Below are positions 42,631-51,403 of a stretch of 64,000 nucleotides of DNA, in pieces (within the stretch, counting starts at the first letter, position 1; every line of letters begins with the position of its first letter). The stretch is from NCBI RefSeq assembly GCF_016907545.1, contig NZ_JAFBCD010000001.1, forward strand, positions 2,728,001 through 2,792,000, in the 5' to 3' direction. A model generated the notes under the pieces. It searched no databases, had not been told where the DNA came from, and saw only the letters and a program-made list of their open reading frames with translations. Source of the DNA: Paenarthrobacter ilicis. Its GTDB lineage: Bacteria; Actinomycetota; Actinomycetes; Actinomycetales; Micrococcaceae. A program made the position numbers and the translations under genes.

Positions 42631-43332
42631 ATGCCACGAACACCAATTACCAACCGCCGCCGCCCTCCTGCTGCCCGCCCTATGTTTCGGACTCCGGGAC
42701 GCCACCCCGTGAGGTGGCTGGCCCGTAACCGACGGCTGGCCGTGGCTCTCTTGCTGTGCCTGGCCGCCGGGATTGCCGTTCAACAGTTGACCCCTGATCA
42801 GGGAGTACGCATGGCGGTGCTCACTGCAGCGCGTGACCTCCCCAGCGGCGCCACCCTCACGGCTTCGGATTTCACCGACACCGTGCTCCCTGCCCAGCTG
42901 GAGCTTAACGGCGCCATCAAAGCAGTCAGCGATCTTGAGGGTCGGCAACTCTCATCGCCCTTGGGCCGAGGGCAGATCCCCACTGAGGCAGACTTGCTGG
43001 GGCCCGGGCTGTTGACCGGAGCACCGCTTGGAAGTTCAGCAGTGCCCCTCCGCATGGCGGATCCCGCTTCCATTCAGCTGCTCTCCCCCGGTCAACTGGT
43101 AACGGTGGTCCTCACCGCAGCCGGCTCCTACGATGAATCCCGCAGCAGCCAAGTGCTCGCGGCCTCTGTCCCGGTGCTCTGGACCTCGGCCCAGGGCGGA
43201 AAACCCGGCGAGTGGCTGGGCACCACCGAAATGGACGGTCTCATGGTGGTAGCGGCAGACGCCGAGCAAGCAGAAAAGCTTGCCGGCGCGTCAACGCAAG
43301 GCAAGCTTTTCTTTGTGCTGGTCAACCCCTGA
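42631..43332 (+). CDS. SAF domain-containing (CpaB/RcpC-like) membrane protein
   Basis: A 233-residue protein. A basic N-terminus precedes one helix (LAVALLLCLAAGIAVQQL, about residues 36-53). A SAF domain follows (about 60-125, TAARDLPSGATLTASDF), then a beta-rich region ending GKLFFVLVNP. This is the CpaB layout, a periplasm-facing pilus assembly factor, but no Flp pilus genes are near, so a different envelope role is possible. It converges on the helicase gene with 14 bp between stops. Confidence 0.85.
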   Translation: MPRTPITNRRRPPAARPMFRTPGRHPVRWLARNRRLAVALLLCLAAGIAVQQLTPDQGVRMAVLTAARDLPSGATLTASDFTDTVLPAQLELNGAIKAVSDLEGRQLSSPLGRGQIPTEADLLGPGLLTGAPLGSSAVPLRMADPASIQLLSPGQLVTVVLTAAGSYDESRSSQVLAASVPVLWTSAQGGKPGEWLGTTEMDGLMVVAADAEQAEKLAGASTQGKLFFVLVNP

Positions 43333-43346
43333 TGGAGTCGGGAATG

Positions 43347-46300
43347 TCAGCCCCAGTGTGGGGGCTTCTGCTCCTTCAGCCATTCTTCGTGATCGTAGCC
43401 GGCTTCGTCTCCCCATCTGTGGGGATCATCTTCCGCGGCTTTTGTAGGCAGGATTCCGCCGGTAGCAGGCTTGACGGCGGGCGCTGCGGACTCCTCGCCG
43501 GCCTGTTCACTGCCCTCCCGGAGCTCACCGGACGGAGCGCCGGCAGTTTCACCGGCATCGATTTCGTTTTCGCTCATCATTGCTTCTTTTTCGTCAGTTG
43601 CTTGGTGCGCCGAAGGTGCGTCGTTTTCACTGCTCTTAGCAGCCCGTCGAGCACTAGGCGTAAAAGTCGGCTGTTCTTTTCCCGCATTCAATTGTTCAAC
43701 ATCGATGTCCAGGAAGCCATGCTGAGGAGTGGCGGAAAGCTGCGGAACATGATTTTCCAGCCCCAGGTAGGTACCTATCCGGTCAGCACAAGAGGAAGGA
43801 TCCGTGAAGACCTCGATCGTCCACAGGGACATGTAGCGCCAGCCCATCCGTTCCAGCAGCTGCGGCCGAAGACGGCTGCGCTCCCGGACACTCATCCGCC
43901 GGTACCGTTCGGTGCCATCGGATTCAATGGCCACGGGCGTAGGAATCTCGGCGCCTTCCCTGCCTATGGTGTGCACCGGGTCGGCTGCCGCCGCGATGTC
44001 CAGAGCCCCGTCGTACAGATGCCACACCCGCGCGCCGCGGGCACGGAGCCGCTCGCCCAAATCAGCCACCAAGGGATCTTCGCCAAGAGCCTGCTCGCTG
44101 GCCACTGCACGGGAGGCGGGCGTCCCAAGATTGCTGTTTCCGGAAAGCTCCCTGTCGAGGAGTTCGTAGAAGTCCAGCGCGCCGTGAGCCAGGCGGTCCT
44201 GGTCCAAGTCTTCCGGACGGAAGCAGGTCAGAATGTGCATGGACCGCCGAGCCCGGGTCATGGCCAAAGCAAAGCGGTTCCTGCCACCCTCGGTGGACAG
44301 CGGCCCGAAGGAGTGCAGCGCGCGGCCGTGCGGAGTCCTGCCATACCCCAGCGAGAAGATCACATGATCGCGGACAAGACCCTGCGCGCGCTCCAGGTCC
44401 ACAACCCTGAACGACTCAGGACCTGCGCCAAAGAAGGCAGAAAGCAAGGGATGGTTGGGCAGCTGCAGCCGGATGGCCTCGCCAATCCGGGCAGCGTGCC
44501 GCAGGCTTGCAGTCACAACCGCCAAGGTGGTGCGGGGACGCAGGCGGGCGTGTTCGAACACCAGGTCCACCACACGGTTAACCTCGGCGGTAACGGACTC
44601 CACACCTTCATGGTCAGCGCCCGGAAGCCCAGTGCCGTCCGGGATATATTCGACATGGATCGAACGGTCCAGACCCGTGACGGAGTTGCCATCGGGCAGG
44701 CGGCGCAATCCACCGTCGTAGTAGTTCTTGCTCAGTTGGAGGATCAGGTCCTCGTCCACGGCACGGTAAACCCAGTTCAGCTGCCAGGTGGGCAGCACGC
44801 GGGACAGGGCCTTGAAGGCACTGTCCACCATCTCGTGGCTGGCCACTCCGGCAACAGGCGGTTCAACGGCAACACTGAATGTCCGTGCATTGGCGATCTT
44901 GGCGTCGCCGAAGGCCACCACCTGACGGGCGCGTGCGATCGCGGGCAAAACAGCCTGCAGGGAGGTGGACTCGGCGTCGATGATCACCACAGCGTCAAAC
45001 TTCTGCTCCGCGGGCAGGACACCCGTCAGGAGATAAGGGCTGACCGACCAGACGGGCACCAGCAGCGGGACAAGATCCGGCGCCTGGGCGCTCAATGCCG
45101 GAAGGGTCACCCGACCGTCCTTCAGCAAGGCACGGAGGAGTTCAGCCTGACGCGGATGTTCCTGGATGCCCTCACGCCATTTCCGGGCGAGCTGCCAGCG
45201 AAGACGCGCAGCGCCGCTTGCGATGTGGGCTTGGTCCGCCAGACGGTACTCGGCTTCAAGGCGGCGCAACGAGTCGCCGTCGGACATGGCCAAGTAATCA
45301 TCACCACTGATCATGGCTTCCAGCGCGGACTGCCACCAAGCAAGATCCAATTCGGCGGCTACCGACGCAGCCGGAACTTCCCGCTGCGCCAAATCGGAGA
45401 GCAACTCGCCCAGCCCGTGTTCGCGCATTTCCTCAATCAACAAGGTGCGCTCGGGAAGGGTCTCCAGGGTGGCGGTGTCGGCAACCAGGCGTTCAAGCCG
45501 TTCCATCAACTCCGGGTACGGCGTTCCGTGCAGTTCGCCGCCGCCGGAGGTGTGTTTCAGGGATTCACCGAGACGGCGCAGGTCTCCGTCCAATTCCCTG
45601 TACAGGGCGCCAATATCGGCCAAACCCGAAGGGACGGCGGGATGACGCTGAGTGGTGGCGTAACCGGCCCACAGGGCACGCTGTTCCTGCACCAGCACAA
45701 GGGAGCTGTGGAGGTCAGCGATGTGGACACCGGGGCGCACGTACTCCTTGGCCACGCGCCGCAAGCGGGAGCGCTGCATGGAAGGCATCTCGATGTTCCG
45801 CTCGCGCCGCCACGACGAACTGGCCGTGGCGGAGATGAGATCATGCACCGGGCGGTCAAAAATATCCGGGGTGAACTTGTCAAGGCTTTCCCGGACAGCA
45901 ATCAGCAGTTCGAGTTGCGCTCCCCACTCGGAGAACGTCTCACCAAGCCTGATCTCAGCGTGGTCGGAGACCTGCTTCATCCGGTCCCGGAGGACAGGCA
46001 ATTTTTCAGCAGCAACGTTCACCAGTTGCTGGGCTTCCTCTGTTTCTTTGCGCGTTACCAGCCGCGCTCCGTACCAAGGGCTGGAGGTGGCCGAACGGCT
46101 GAAGCTCCCCAGTTCCGCGGCGCGGTGCAGGCGTCCCGCAAGTTCTTCCCGGTCCTTGATGTTGTCCAGGACGCTGCGCTTGAGGCGGACCGTTGTGGAA
46201 GGAGCCGGGTGGATGGAGGTCAGTTCTGCGAGCGACTGCATCGCTTGGTACGGGGAGCAGCCCCACCGCTCACGGACGTTGTGCAGCGACGCGACGTGGT

Positions 46301-47507
46301 CCATCAACGCATGGCGGTGGCCGCTCAGGGTTTGGTGGAGGTTGCCCAGCTGTGGCTCCAGGGCTTTCTCGCTGCGCATGATGGCGCGGACAAGCTGGCC
46401 CTTGAGCTGCTGCGGCGTTGTTCCGTTGCCGGGACGGAAGAGGATGGAGTCCAGACCCAGGGATTCAAGGTGGGCGGACAATCCGGCCAGGCTGGACTGC
46501 CTGTCCCCCACCACCAGCACGGACTTTCCTTCGCTGACCAGCGCGCCGATGGCGTTGATGGCAGTTTGGGTCTGGCCGCTTCCGGGCGGGGTGCTGACAA
46601 CCAGGGAATCTCCGGCGCGCACGGCATCAACCACGTACTGCTGATCGGTATCGGCGTCCAGAAGAAGGAACTCGTCGGCGGGATCACGCAGGTCGAGGTC
46701 GGGGAACCGGCCCGCCTTAATGGGTTCGGGCTCGACGTCGCCGCCATTGGCTGCCGCCGAAAGGGCCGCCACCGTCGGGTTTCCGAGGTTGATCCAGGGG
46801 TCGTCGAGGTTGCCGGACAGGTCAGCCAGCGTGGTGACCAGGAGGTTGAACTCCACTTCGGCGCCGTGAATCGGTTGTACCAGGGTGGACAACCGGTCAA
46901 GCACCGGCTGCGGATCAAGGCGCGCGGTGTTGTATGCCATGCGTGCCACGGCGTTGACGTCAAAAACGATGCCGTGGACGGTCTTCAAGTGCCGGACCAA
47001 CGCCGGATTCATCCGGGCTTGCTCTGTGAGCTGAAGTTCGAAGTCGTCTTCGCCGGGCCTGACAGTGAGCATGATGGAGGTGAGCATCACAGGGGCGGAC
47101 ACCCGTTGCGGCTTGCCGCCTACTGCAGACGTCCACACTACGGTTCCGGCTGACAGATAGCCCGCTTCGATACCGCGATCGTTGCTGAGCTCAAAGATCT
47201 TGGAGCGGATGTTCCGGGCCGCCCTGGCAGCCACCAGGTACTGCTGGCGGTCCCTGATCAGGGTGGACAGACGGGTACGGCGTCCCGCCAACAATTGCGC
47301 GAGGCCGGAGGGATGCGCGTTGCTGAGGTCAATGGCACCTTCCGGTGTCTTGACGAACCGCAGCATGGTGTCCGCACCGGTGACCGGCTTGAGACCGGAC
47401 AGCCATTTCCTGAGCTCTTCGGAGCCCTCTTCCTGGCCTTGACCTACTGACACAACTTCTGCCTTCTTTTCTGTACTAGCTTTAGACGCCCTGGACCATA
47501 CCGGCAT
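43347..47507 (-). CDS. SF1 helicase-like protein with degenerate Walker motifs fused to MTES_1575-type endonuclease domain
   Basis: A 1386-residue protein from ATG 47507 (a GTG at 47573 would add 22). Domains in order: N-terminal region (1-280), split SF1 helicase core, long helical insertion (about 370-790), second helicase half, then a restriction-endonuclease-like domain (about 1140-1240) and an acidic disordered tail. Walker A reads PPGSGQTQT, with Gln312 where the ATP-binding Lys belongs. Walker B is IIDAES instead of IIDEAS (D844, A845, E846). Motifs V/VI are intact (DLERAQG, FGPLSTEGG, MTRARRSM). The nuclease part has D1170 (ALDIAAAADP) and VAIESDGTERYRR (E1195, D1197), matching the MTES_1575 family. 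Function unknown; ATP hydrolysis may be lost or altered. Convergent with the SAF gene and downstream of guaA beyond a strong terminator. Confidence 0.9.
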   Translation of the reverse strand: MPVWSRASKASTEKKAEVVSVGQGQEEGSEELRKWLSGLKPVTGADTMLRFVKTPEGAIDLSNAHPSGLAQLLAGRRTRLSTLIRDRQQYLVAARAARNIRSKIFELSNDRGIEAGYLSAGTVVWTSAVGGKPQRVSAPVMLTSIMLTVRPGEDDFELQLTEQARMNPALVRHLKTVHGIVFDVNAVARMAYNTARLDPQPVLDRLSTLVQPIHGAEVEFNLLVTTLADLSGNLDDPWINLGNPTVAALSAAANGGDVEPEPIKAGRFPDLDLRDPADEFLLLDADTDQQYVVDAVRAGDSLVVSTPPGSGQTQTAINAIGALVSEGKSVLVVGDRQSSLAGLSAHLESLGLDSILFRPGNGTTPQQLKGQLVRAIMRSEKALEPQLGNLHQTLSGHRHALMDHVASLHNVRERWGCSPYQAMQSLAELTSIHPAPSTTVRLKRSVLDNIKDREELAGRLHRAAELGSFSRSATSSPWYGARLVTRKETEEAQQLVNVAAEKLPVLRDRMKQVSDHAEIRLGETFSEWGAQLELLIAVRESLDKFTPDIFDRPVHDLISATASSSWRRERNIEMPSMQRSRLRRVAKEYVRPGVHIADLHSSLVLVQEQRALWAGYATTQRHPAVPSGLADIGALYRELDGDLRRLGESLKHTSGGGELHGTPYPELMERLERLVADTATLETLPERTLLIEEMREHGLGELLSDLAQREVPAASVAAELDLAWWQSALEAMISGDDYLAMSDGDSLRRLEAEYRLADQAHIASGAARLRWQLARKWREGIQEHPRQAELLRALLKDGRVTLPALSAQAPDLVPLLVPVWSVSPYLLTGVLPAEQKFDAVVIIDAESTSLQAVLPAIARARQVVAFGDAKIANARTFSVAVEPPVAGVASHEMVDSAFKALSRVLPTWQLNWVYRAVDEDLILQLSKNYYDGGLRRLPDGNSVTGLDRSIHVEYIPDGTGLPGADHEGVESVTAEVNRVVDLVFEHARLRPRTTLAVVTASLRHAARIGEAIRLQLPNHPLLSAFFGAGPESFRVVDLERAQGLVRDHVIFSLGYGRTPHGRALHSFGPLSTEGGRNRFALAMTRARRSMHILTCFRPEDLDQDRLAHGALDFYELLDRELSGNSNLGTPASRAVASEQALGEDPLVADLGERLRARGARVWHLYDGALDIAAAADPVHTIGREGAEIPTPVAIESDGTERYRRMSVRERSRLRPQLLERMGWRYMSLWTIEVFTDPSSCADRIGTYLGLENHVPQLSATPQHGFLDIDVEQLNAGKEQPTFTPSARRAAKSSENDAPSAHQATDEKEAMMSENEIDAGETAGAPSGELREGSEQAGEESAAPAVKPATGGILPTKAAEDDPHRWGDEAGYDHEEWLKEQKPPHWG

Positions 47508-47606
47508 ACTTTCGAGGGTAGCGGGAATCCGCCCGCCCCCTGCACCGCAACGCTGTTCGGCCGCGAAATTCACCGCTATTCACAGGTGCCGCAACCGTTA
47601 AAGCAC

Positions 47607-47636
47607 AGTGGCCGGTCTCCGCAGAGACCGGCCACT
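47607..47636 (-). terminator. Rho-independent terminator after guaA
   Basis: A perfect 13-bp stem (agtggccggtctc / gagaccggccact) with loop cgca, 8 bp past the guaA stop. The minus strand continues GTGCTTTAACGG. It separates guaA from the helicase gene. Confidence 0.85.
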
Positions 47637-47643
47637 CAAGCTG

Positions 47644-49233
47644 TTATTCCCACTCGATGGTTCCCGGTGGCTTGCTGGTGACATCCAGCACCACGCGGTT
47701 CACGCCATCAACCTCGTTGGTGATCCGGTTGGAGATCCGCGCCAAGAGGTCGTACGGCAACCGTGACCAATCCGCCGTCATGGCATCCTCGGACGAAACC
47801 GGGCGCAGGACGATCGGATGGCCATACGTTCGGCCATCACCCTGCACACCAACACTCCGGACGTCCGCAAGAAGGACCACGGGCATCTGCCAGACATCGT
47901 TGTCGAGGCCGGCGGCTGTCAGCTCGGCACGCGCGATCGCGTCGGCCTTGCGCAGCAGGTCCAGGCGTTCCTTGGTCACTTCACCAACAATGCGGATACC
48001 CAATCCCGGGCCGGGGAAGGGCTGGCGGCCAACGATTTCCTGCGGCAACCCGAGCTGGGCGCCAACGGCGCGTACTTCGTCCTTGAACAAGGCACGCAGC
48101 GGCTCAACGAGCTCAAACTGCAGGTCCTCGGGCAGGCCGCCTACGTTGTGGTGGCTCTTGATGTTGGCAGCGCCTTCGCCACCGCCTGACTCCACGACGT
48201 CCGGGTACAACGTGCCTTGGACCAGGAACTTGATCTTTTCGCCTTCAGCAGCAGCCTGGGCGATGATGGCGCGCTCGGCCTCTTCGAACGCACGAATGAA
48301 TTCGCGGCCGATGATCTTGCGCTTGGTTTCGGGATCGCTGACCCCTGCCAATGCAGACTGGAAGCGCTCTTGTTCGTTGGCAACGTACAGGTTGACACCC
48401 GTTGCAGCTACGAAGTCGCGTTCCACCTGCTCGGCTTCGCCTTCACGCAGGAGACCGTGGTCAACAAACACACAGGTCAGCTGGTCACCGACTGCACGCT
48501 GCACCAGGGCAGCAGCCACAGCAGAGTCAACGCCGCCGGAGAGGCCGCAGATGACCTTGGAATCGCCGATTTGCTGGCGGATCCGATCTACCTGCTCCTC
48601 CAGGATGTTGCCCGTGGTCCAGTTGGGGCTGAGCCCCGCACCCTTGAAGAGGAAGTTTTCCAGGACGTGCTGGCCCAGGACGGAGTGCTTGACTTCCGGG
48701 TGCCACTGCACACCATAGAGGCGCTTCTCCTCGTTGGCGAAAGCAGCAACCGGAGCACCTGCAGTAGTTGCCAGGACTTCGAAGCCCTCGGGTGCCTCGT
48801 GGACGGAGTCGCCGTGGCTCATCCAAGTGTTCTGGCTCTGCGGGACGCCGTCCAGGATGGACCGTGCGTCACCCACCAGCAGTGCCTCGGTTGCGCCGTA
48901 CTCCCGCATGCCGGTCTGGGCAACCTTGCCACCCAGGGCGTTCGCCATGGCCTGGAAGCCGTAGCAGATGCCGAAAACGGGCACCCCGGCCTCGAAGAGA
49001 TCGGCACCGACGAACGGTGCGCCTTCGGCGTAGACACTGGAGGGTCCGCCGGAGAGAATGATGGCTGCCGGGTCTTTGGCCAGAAGCTGCTCGGTGGTGA
49101 AGGTGTGCGGAACAATTTCCGAATACACATTCGCCTCACGGACGCGGCGGGCAATCAGCTGCGCGTACTGGGCACCGTAGTCAACAACCAGCACCGGCTT
49201 CTGGGAAGTCTGGGGTGCGGTGGGAGTAGTCAC
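47644..49233 (-). CDS. guaA: GMP synthase (glutamine-hydrolysing)
   Basis: A 529-residue two-domain enzyme converting XMP to GMP. The glutamine amidotransferase has its nucleophile in [16 protein letters not shown] and the His/Glu pair in [10 protein letters not shown]. The ATP pyrophosphatase domain has the PP-loop [14 protein letters not shown]. The dimerisation domain ends with the conserved KPPGTIEWE. The start is GTG 49233; a TTG one codon earlier is possible. It is preceded by the terminator of the SURF1-DUF3817 operon and followed by its own. Confidence 0.98.
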   Translation of the reverse strand: MTTPTAPQTSQKPVLVVDYGAQYAQLIARRVREANVYSEIVPHTFTTEQLLAKDPAAIILSGGPSSVYAEGAPFVGADLFEAGVPVFGICYGFQAMANALGGKVAQTGMREYGATEALLVGDARSILDGVPQSQNTWMSHGDSVHEAPEGFEVLATTAGAPVAAFANEEKRLYGVQWHPEVKHSVLGQHVLENFLFKGAGLSPNWTTGNILEEQVDRIRQQIGDSKVICGLSGGVDSAVAAALVQRAVGDQLTCVFVDHGLLREGEAEQVERDFVAATGVNLYVANEQERFQSALAGVSDPETKRKIIGREFIRAFEEAERAIIAQAAAEGEKIKFLVQGTLYPDVVESGGGEGAANIKSHHNVGGLPEDLQFELVEPLRALFKDEVRAVGAQLGLPQEIVGRQPFPGPGLGIRIVGEVTKERLDLLRKADAIARAELTAAGLDNDVWQMPVVLLADVRSVGVQGDGRTYGHPIVLRPVSSEDAMTADWSRLPYDLLARISNRITNEVDGVNRVVLDVTSKPPGTIEWE

Positions 49234-49311
49234 CAACCAAGACTACTTTGCCGGGGCGTCCCCGCGCACGTTGGCCGGGACGCCCACGGTCCAAAACAGT
49301 GATAACCGTAA

Positions 49312-49343
49312 GGGATCTCACACCGTGGGCGGGGTGGGATCCC
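49312..49343 (-). terminator. Terminator after the SURF1-DUF3817 genes
   Basis: A long hairpin (gggatctcac / gtgggatccc with inner cc/gg pairs and loop gtgggc, one mismatch and one wobble). It begins 14 bp past the DUF3817 stop. Downstream on the minus strand the sequence is TTACGGTTATCACTGTTTT. Confidence 0.65.
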
Positions 49344-49357
49344 GGTGGCGCTTTTGA

Positions 49358-49858
49358 CTAGTAGCGCTTTGAGGCCTGCGGATGGGCTGCAAGCTCGGCT
49401 TCGACCTCGGCGTGGAACCTCTTCTCGACAAAGAAGGACAGGAGCGGGACAACGCCGCCCAGTGCCAAGAGGACCATTTTGGAGAACGGCCAGCGCATCA
49501 GGGACCACAGCCGGAAGTTCGACACGAGGTACACCACGTACATCCAGCCGTGGACGATCAGCACGGTGGTGGAGATGTTGAATCCACCGATCACCCCCTT
49601 GGGCTCGGACTCGGCGAATCCGAAGCCGAAGGGCTGGCCGGTCACCGCGTTGGTTCCGCCGGCAAAAAGTGAGACACCAAAGGCGTAACGGGCAATCAAC
49701 TCAGCGCACAGAAGGAGCAGCATGGCACCGGTGAGGTAGGCCATGACCTTGTAGAACTTCAAGGCCGAGCGGATTTGCGCTTCCGTCCCGCCGAACCGCC
49801 GCTTCTTGGTTTTCTTGCCTGACTGCTCCGGCTGGATGGCCGGTTTGGGCTCGATCAT
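49358..49858 (-). CDS. DUF3817 domain-containing membrane protein
   Basis: A 166-residue protein with three helices. A basic start (SGKKTKKRRF) precedes ALKFYKVMAYLTGAMLLLL. The conserved VLIVHGWMYVVYLVSNFRLW and PFSKMVLLALGGVVPLLSFF follow; these histidine/tyrosine-rich helices are the DUF3817 core, often beside cytochrome oxidase assembly genes. The start overlaps the SURF1 stop by 4 bp, implying coupling. Function is unknown, with haem/copper-related assembly a guess from context. Confidence 0.9.
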   Translation of the reverse strand: MIEPKPAIQPEQSGKKTKKRRFGGTEAQIRSALKFYKVMAYLTGAMLLLLCAELIARYAFGVSLFAGGTNAVTGQPFGFGFAESEPKGVIGGFNISTTVLIVHGWMYVVYLVSNFRLWSLMRWPFSKMVLLALGGVVPLLSFFVEKRFHAEVEAELAAHPQASKRY

Positions 49859-50745
49859 TGCTGCACCTTGTGTTCCTGCTCTGGGCCTGTTGGGTCTGGG
49901 TTTACTGATTCCGGGTTGCCGCCGGCCGACGGCTCAATGGCACCGTCATTGTCTTCAAGGTCGTCGTCGTCAAAGTCTTCATCGTCTTCCAGATCGCGCT
50001 GGTGGTCGTCCCTGACCAGCCTCCACCAGATGAAGACCGAGAACCCTGCGAACACCACCCACTCCACCGCGTAGAAGAGATTGAGCCAGTTGACTTGCTC
50101 GGCGGGCGGCTGCGCCGCGATATTCAGCGGTTTCACGTCGGCGGGCAACGGAATGGCAACGCCCTGGGCGGCCTCGGAGGTGGCGGCGATGAAGCCCTGG
50201 TAGCTGGAGACGCCCCATGTGTTGATGAGTTCGGCAGACGAGACGGCCGATGCCCGCCCGGGTCCGGCGTCGACGTTTGGTACGGGCGCCTCTGAAGGGA
50301 TGAGGCGACCAGTCACCGTAATAGTGCCCGACGGCGGCGGGCTGGCCTGGGAGGCATCAGCCACCCAGCCGCGGGCTACGGGAACATAGGTTTGGGGCGA
50401 TGCTCCGGCACCGGTCAGTGTGGGCGCGCCGTCAACGGCGAAGGCGTCCACGATCCAGAAACCCTTTTGGTTGTTATGGAGGCGACCCTCCACGAGAACC
50501 TGCTTGGCGGGGTCGTACGCTCCGGTGGCGCTGACCATCTGGTCCGAGACTGATCCGGGGAAGAACTGGCCGGGCTGGAGAACTCCCACCAGCGGCTTGA
50601 CTTCTTCGACGCTGGTTGGCTCGGGCGGCTCGTGTTGGGTGGACCGGCTGAGCTGCCATTGACTGAGCAGCACGAATACCGCGGACAGCACAAGCGCAAA
50701 GACCAGTCCTGCGATCCAGCGGGGTTTCAACGCGGTTTTCAACAC
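49855..50745 (-). CDS. SURF1 family protein
   Basis: A 296-residue protein with a helix at each end: near residues 12-28 (GLVFALVLSAVFVLLSQWQL) and about 225-245 (FYAVEWVVFAGFSVFIWW). The extracytoplasmic part contains VLVEGRLHNNQKGFWIV and PVARGWV, typical SURF1 features. It helps deliver haem a or assemble cytochrome c oxidase. The tail is very acidic (repeated Asp/Glu). It is upstream of and coupled to DUF3817. Confidence 0.92.
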   Translation of the reverse strand: MLKTALKPRWIAGLVFALVLSAVFVLLSQWQLSRSTQHEPPEPTSVEEVKPLVGVLQPGQFFPGSVSDQMVSATGAYDPAKQVLVEGRLHNNQKGFWIVDAFAVDGAPTLTGAGASPQTYVPVARGWVADASQASPPPSGTITVTGRLIPSEAPVPNVDAGPGRASAVSSAELINTWGVSSYQGFIAATSEAAQGVAIPLPADVKPLNIAAQPPAEQVNWLNLFYAVEWVVFAGFSVFIWWRLVRDDHQRDLEDDEDFDDDDLEDNDGAIEPSAGGNPESVNPDPTGPEQEHKVQQ

Positions 50746-50791
50746 CCCTTAACCGTACTTCGTCCGGCTGTAGAACAACGAAACGGGTTGA

Positions 50792-50825
50792 GGGGCCCGC
50801 CCCTGGAGCGGGGCAGCAGGGCCCC
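50792..50825 (-). terminator. Stem-loop after the PTS EIIA gene
   Basis: Outer stem ggggccc/gggcccc and inner stem gcccc/ggggc form a hairpin with a one-sided bulge (agca). It lies about 43 bp past the EIIA stop. The minus strand continues CGTTTCGTTGTTCT, moderately U-rich. Confidence 0.65.
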
Positions 50826-50867
50826 TGCGTGGCGACGAAGTCGACACGAAAGGGCCTGGCCCAATCC

Positions 50868-51356
50868 CTAGTGGTCGAAGAACACCAGGCTGGAGTTGAT
50901 GAGCTCGGAGATGACCTCGGGATCGTGCGCGCGCCGCAGGGATTCGCGGAAGGATTCCTTGGACAGGGAGCGTGCCAGCGTGGCGAGGACTTCCAAGTGG
51001 TCGGAGAAGGAACTGGCGGGCGTGGCAATGAGGAGGATCACGGTGGCGGGGCCATCGGTTGCCCCGAAATCCAACGCGTGGCCGAATTTGGTGACGCCTA
51101 CGGCTATGGAGATTCTGTCCACGAATTCGCTGCGCGCATGCGGAAGTCCGACTCCCCCGGGAAGGCCGGTGGCCAACTGATGCTCCCGGGAATGGACCTG
51201 CTCAAGGAAACCTTCCAAATTGGTGATCCGGCCAGCGGCGTAAAGCCGGGCCGCCAGCTGGCCGGCTGCGTCGATCTTGTCCTGGGCGACGAGTTCCAAG
51301 ATGACGGTTTCCGGGGTTGTCAGCTCCGCGTCGTAACGGTCTAGTGGTTCAGCCAC
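50868..51356 (-). CDS. PTS sugar transporter subunit IIA (fructose/mannitol-type domain), stand-alone
   Basis: A 162-residue EIIA of the Fru/Mtl/Ntr fold. The phosphorylated histidine is in GVGLPHARSEFVDR, preceded by EHQLATGLPGG. GPATVILLIATP and the helix DHLEVLATLARSL complete the core. There is no EIIB, EIIC, HPr or EI beside it. The GTG start has GGAGGG seven bases upstream. It sits 47 bp downstream of glpD on the same strand, so it may link PTS phosphorylation state to glycerol metabolism or act as a regulator; this is inference. Confidence 0.9.
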   Translation of the reverse strand: MAEPLDRYDAELTTPETVILELVAQDKIDAAGQLAARLYAAGRITNLEGFLEQVHSREHQLATGLPGGVGLPHARSEFVDRISIAVGVTKFGHALDFGATDGPATVILLIATPASSFSDHLEVLATLARSLSKESFRESLRRAHDPEVISELINSSLVFFDH

Positions 51357-51403
51357 ATTATTTCCCTCCAGTGTGGCCCGCGGGCCGCATTTTCCTGTGC
51401 CGG

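Noticed and set aside
43212..47153. 1313-codon open frame on the plus strand opposite the helicase gene
   Set aside because: It is antisense to a gene with clear helicase and nuclease motifs; the translation shows no domain. High GC keeps such frames open.
51375..51386. Perfect 12-bp GC palindrome between glpD and the EIIA gene
   Set aside because: The arms leave no loop for a hairpin terminator; a protein-binding role cannot be supported.
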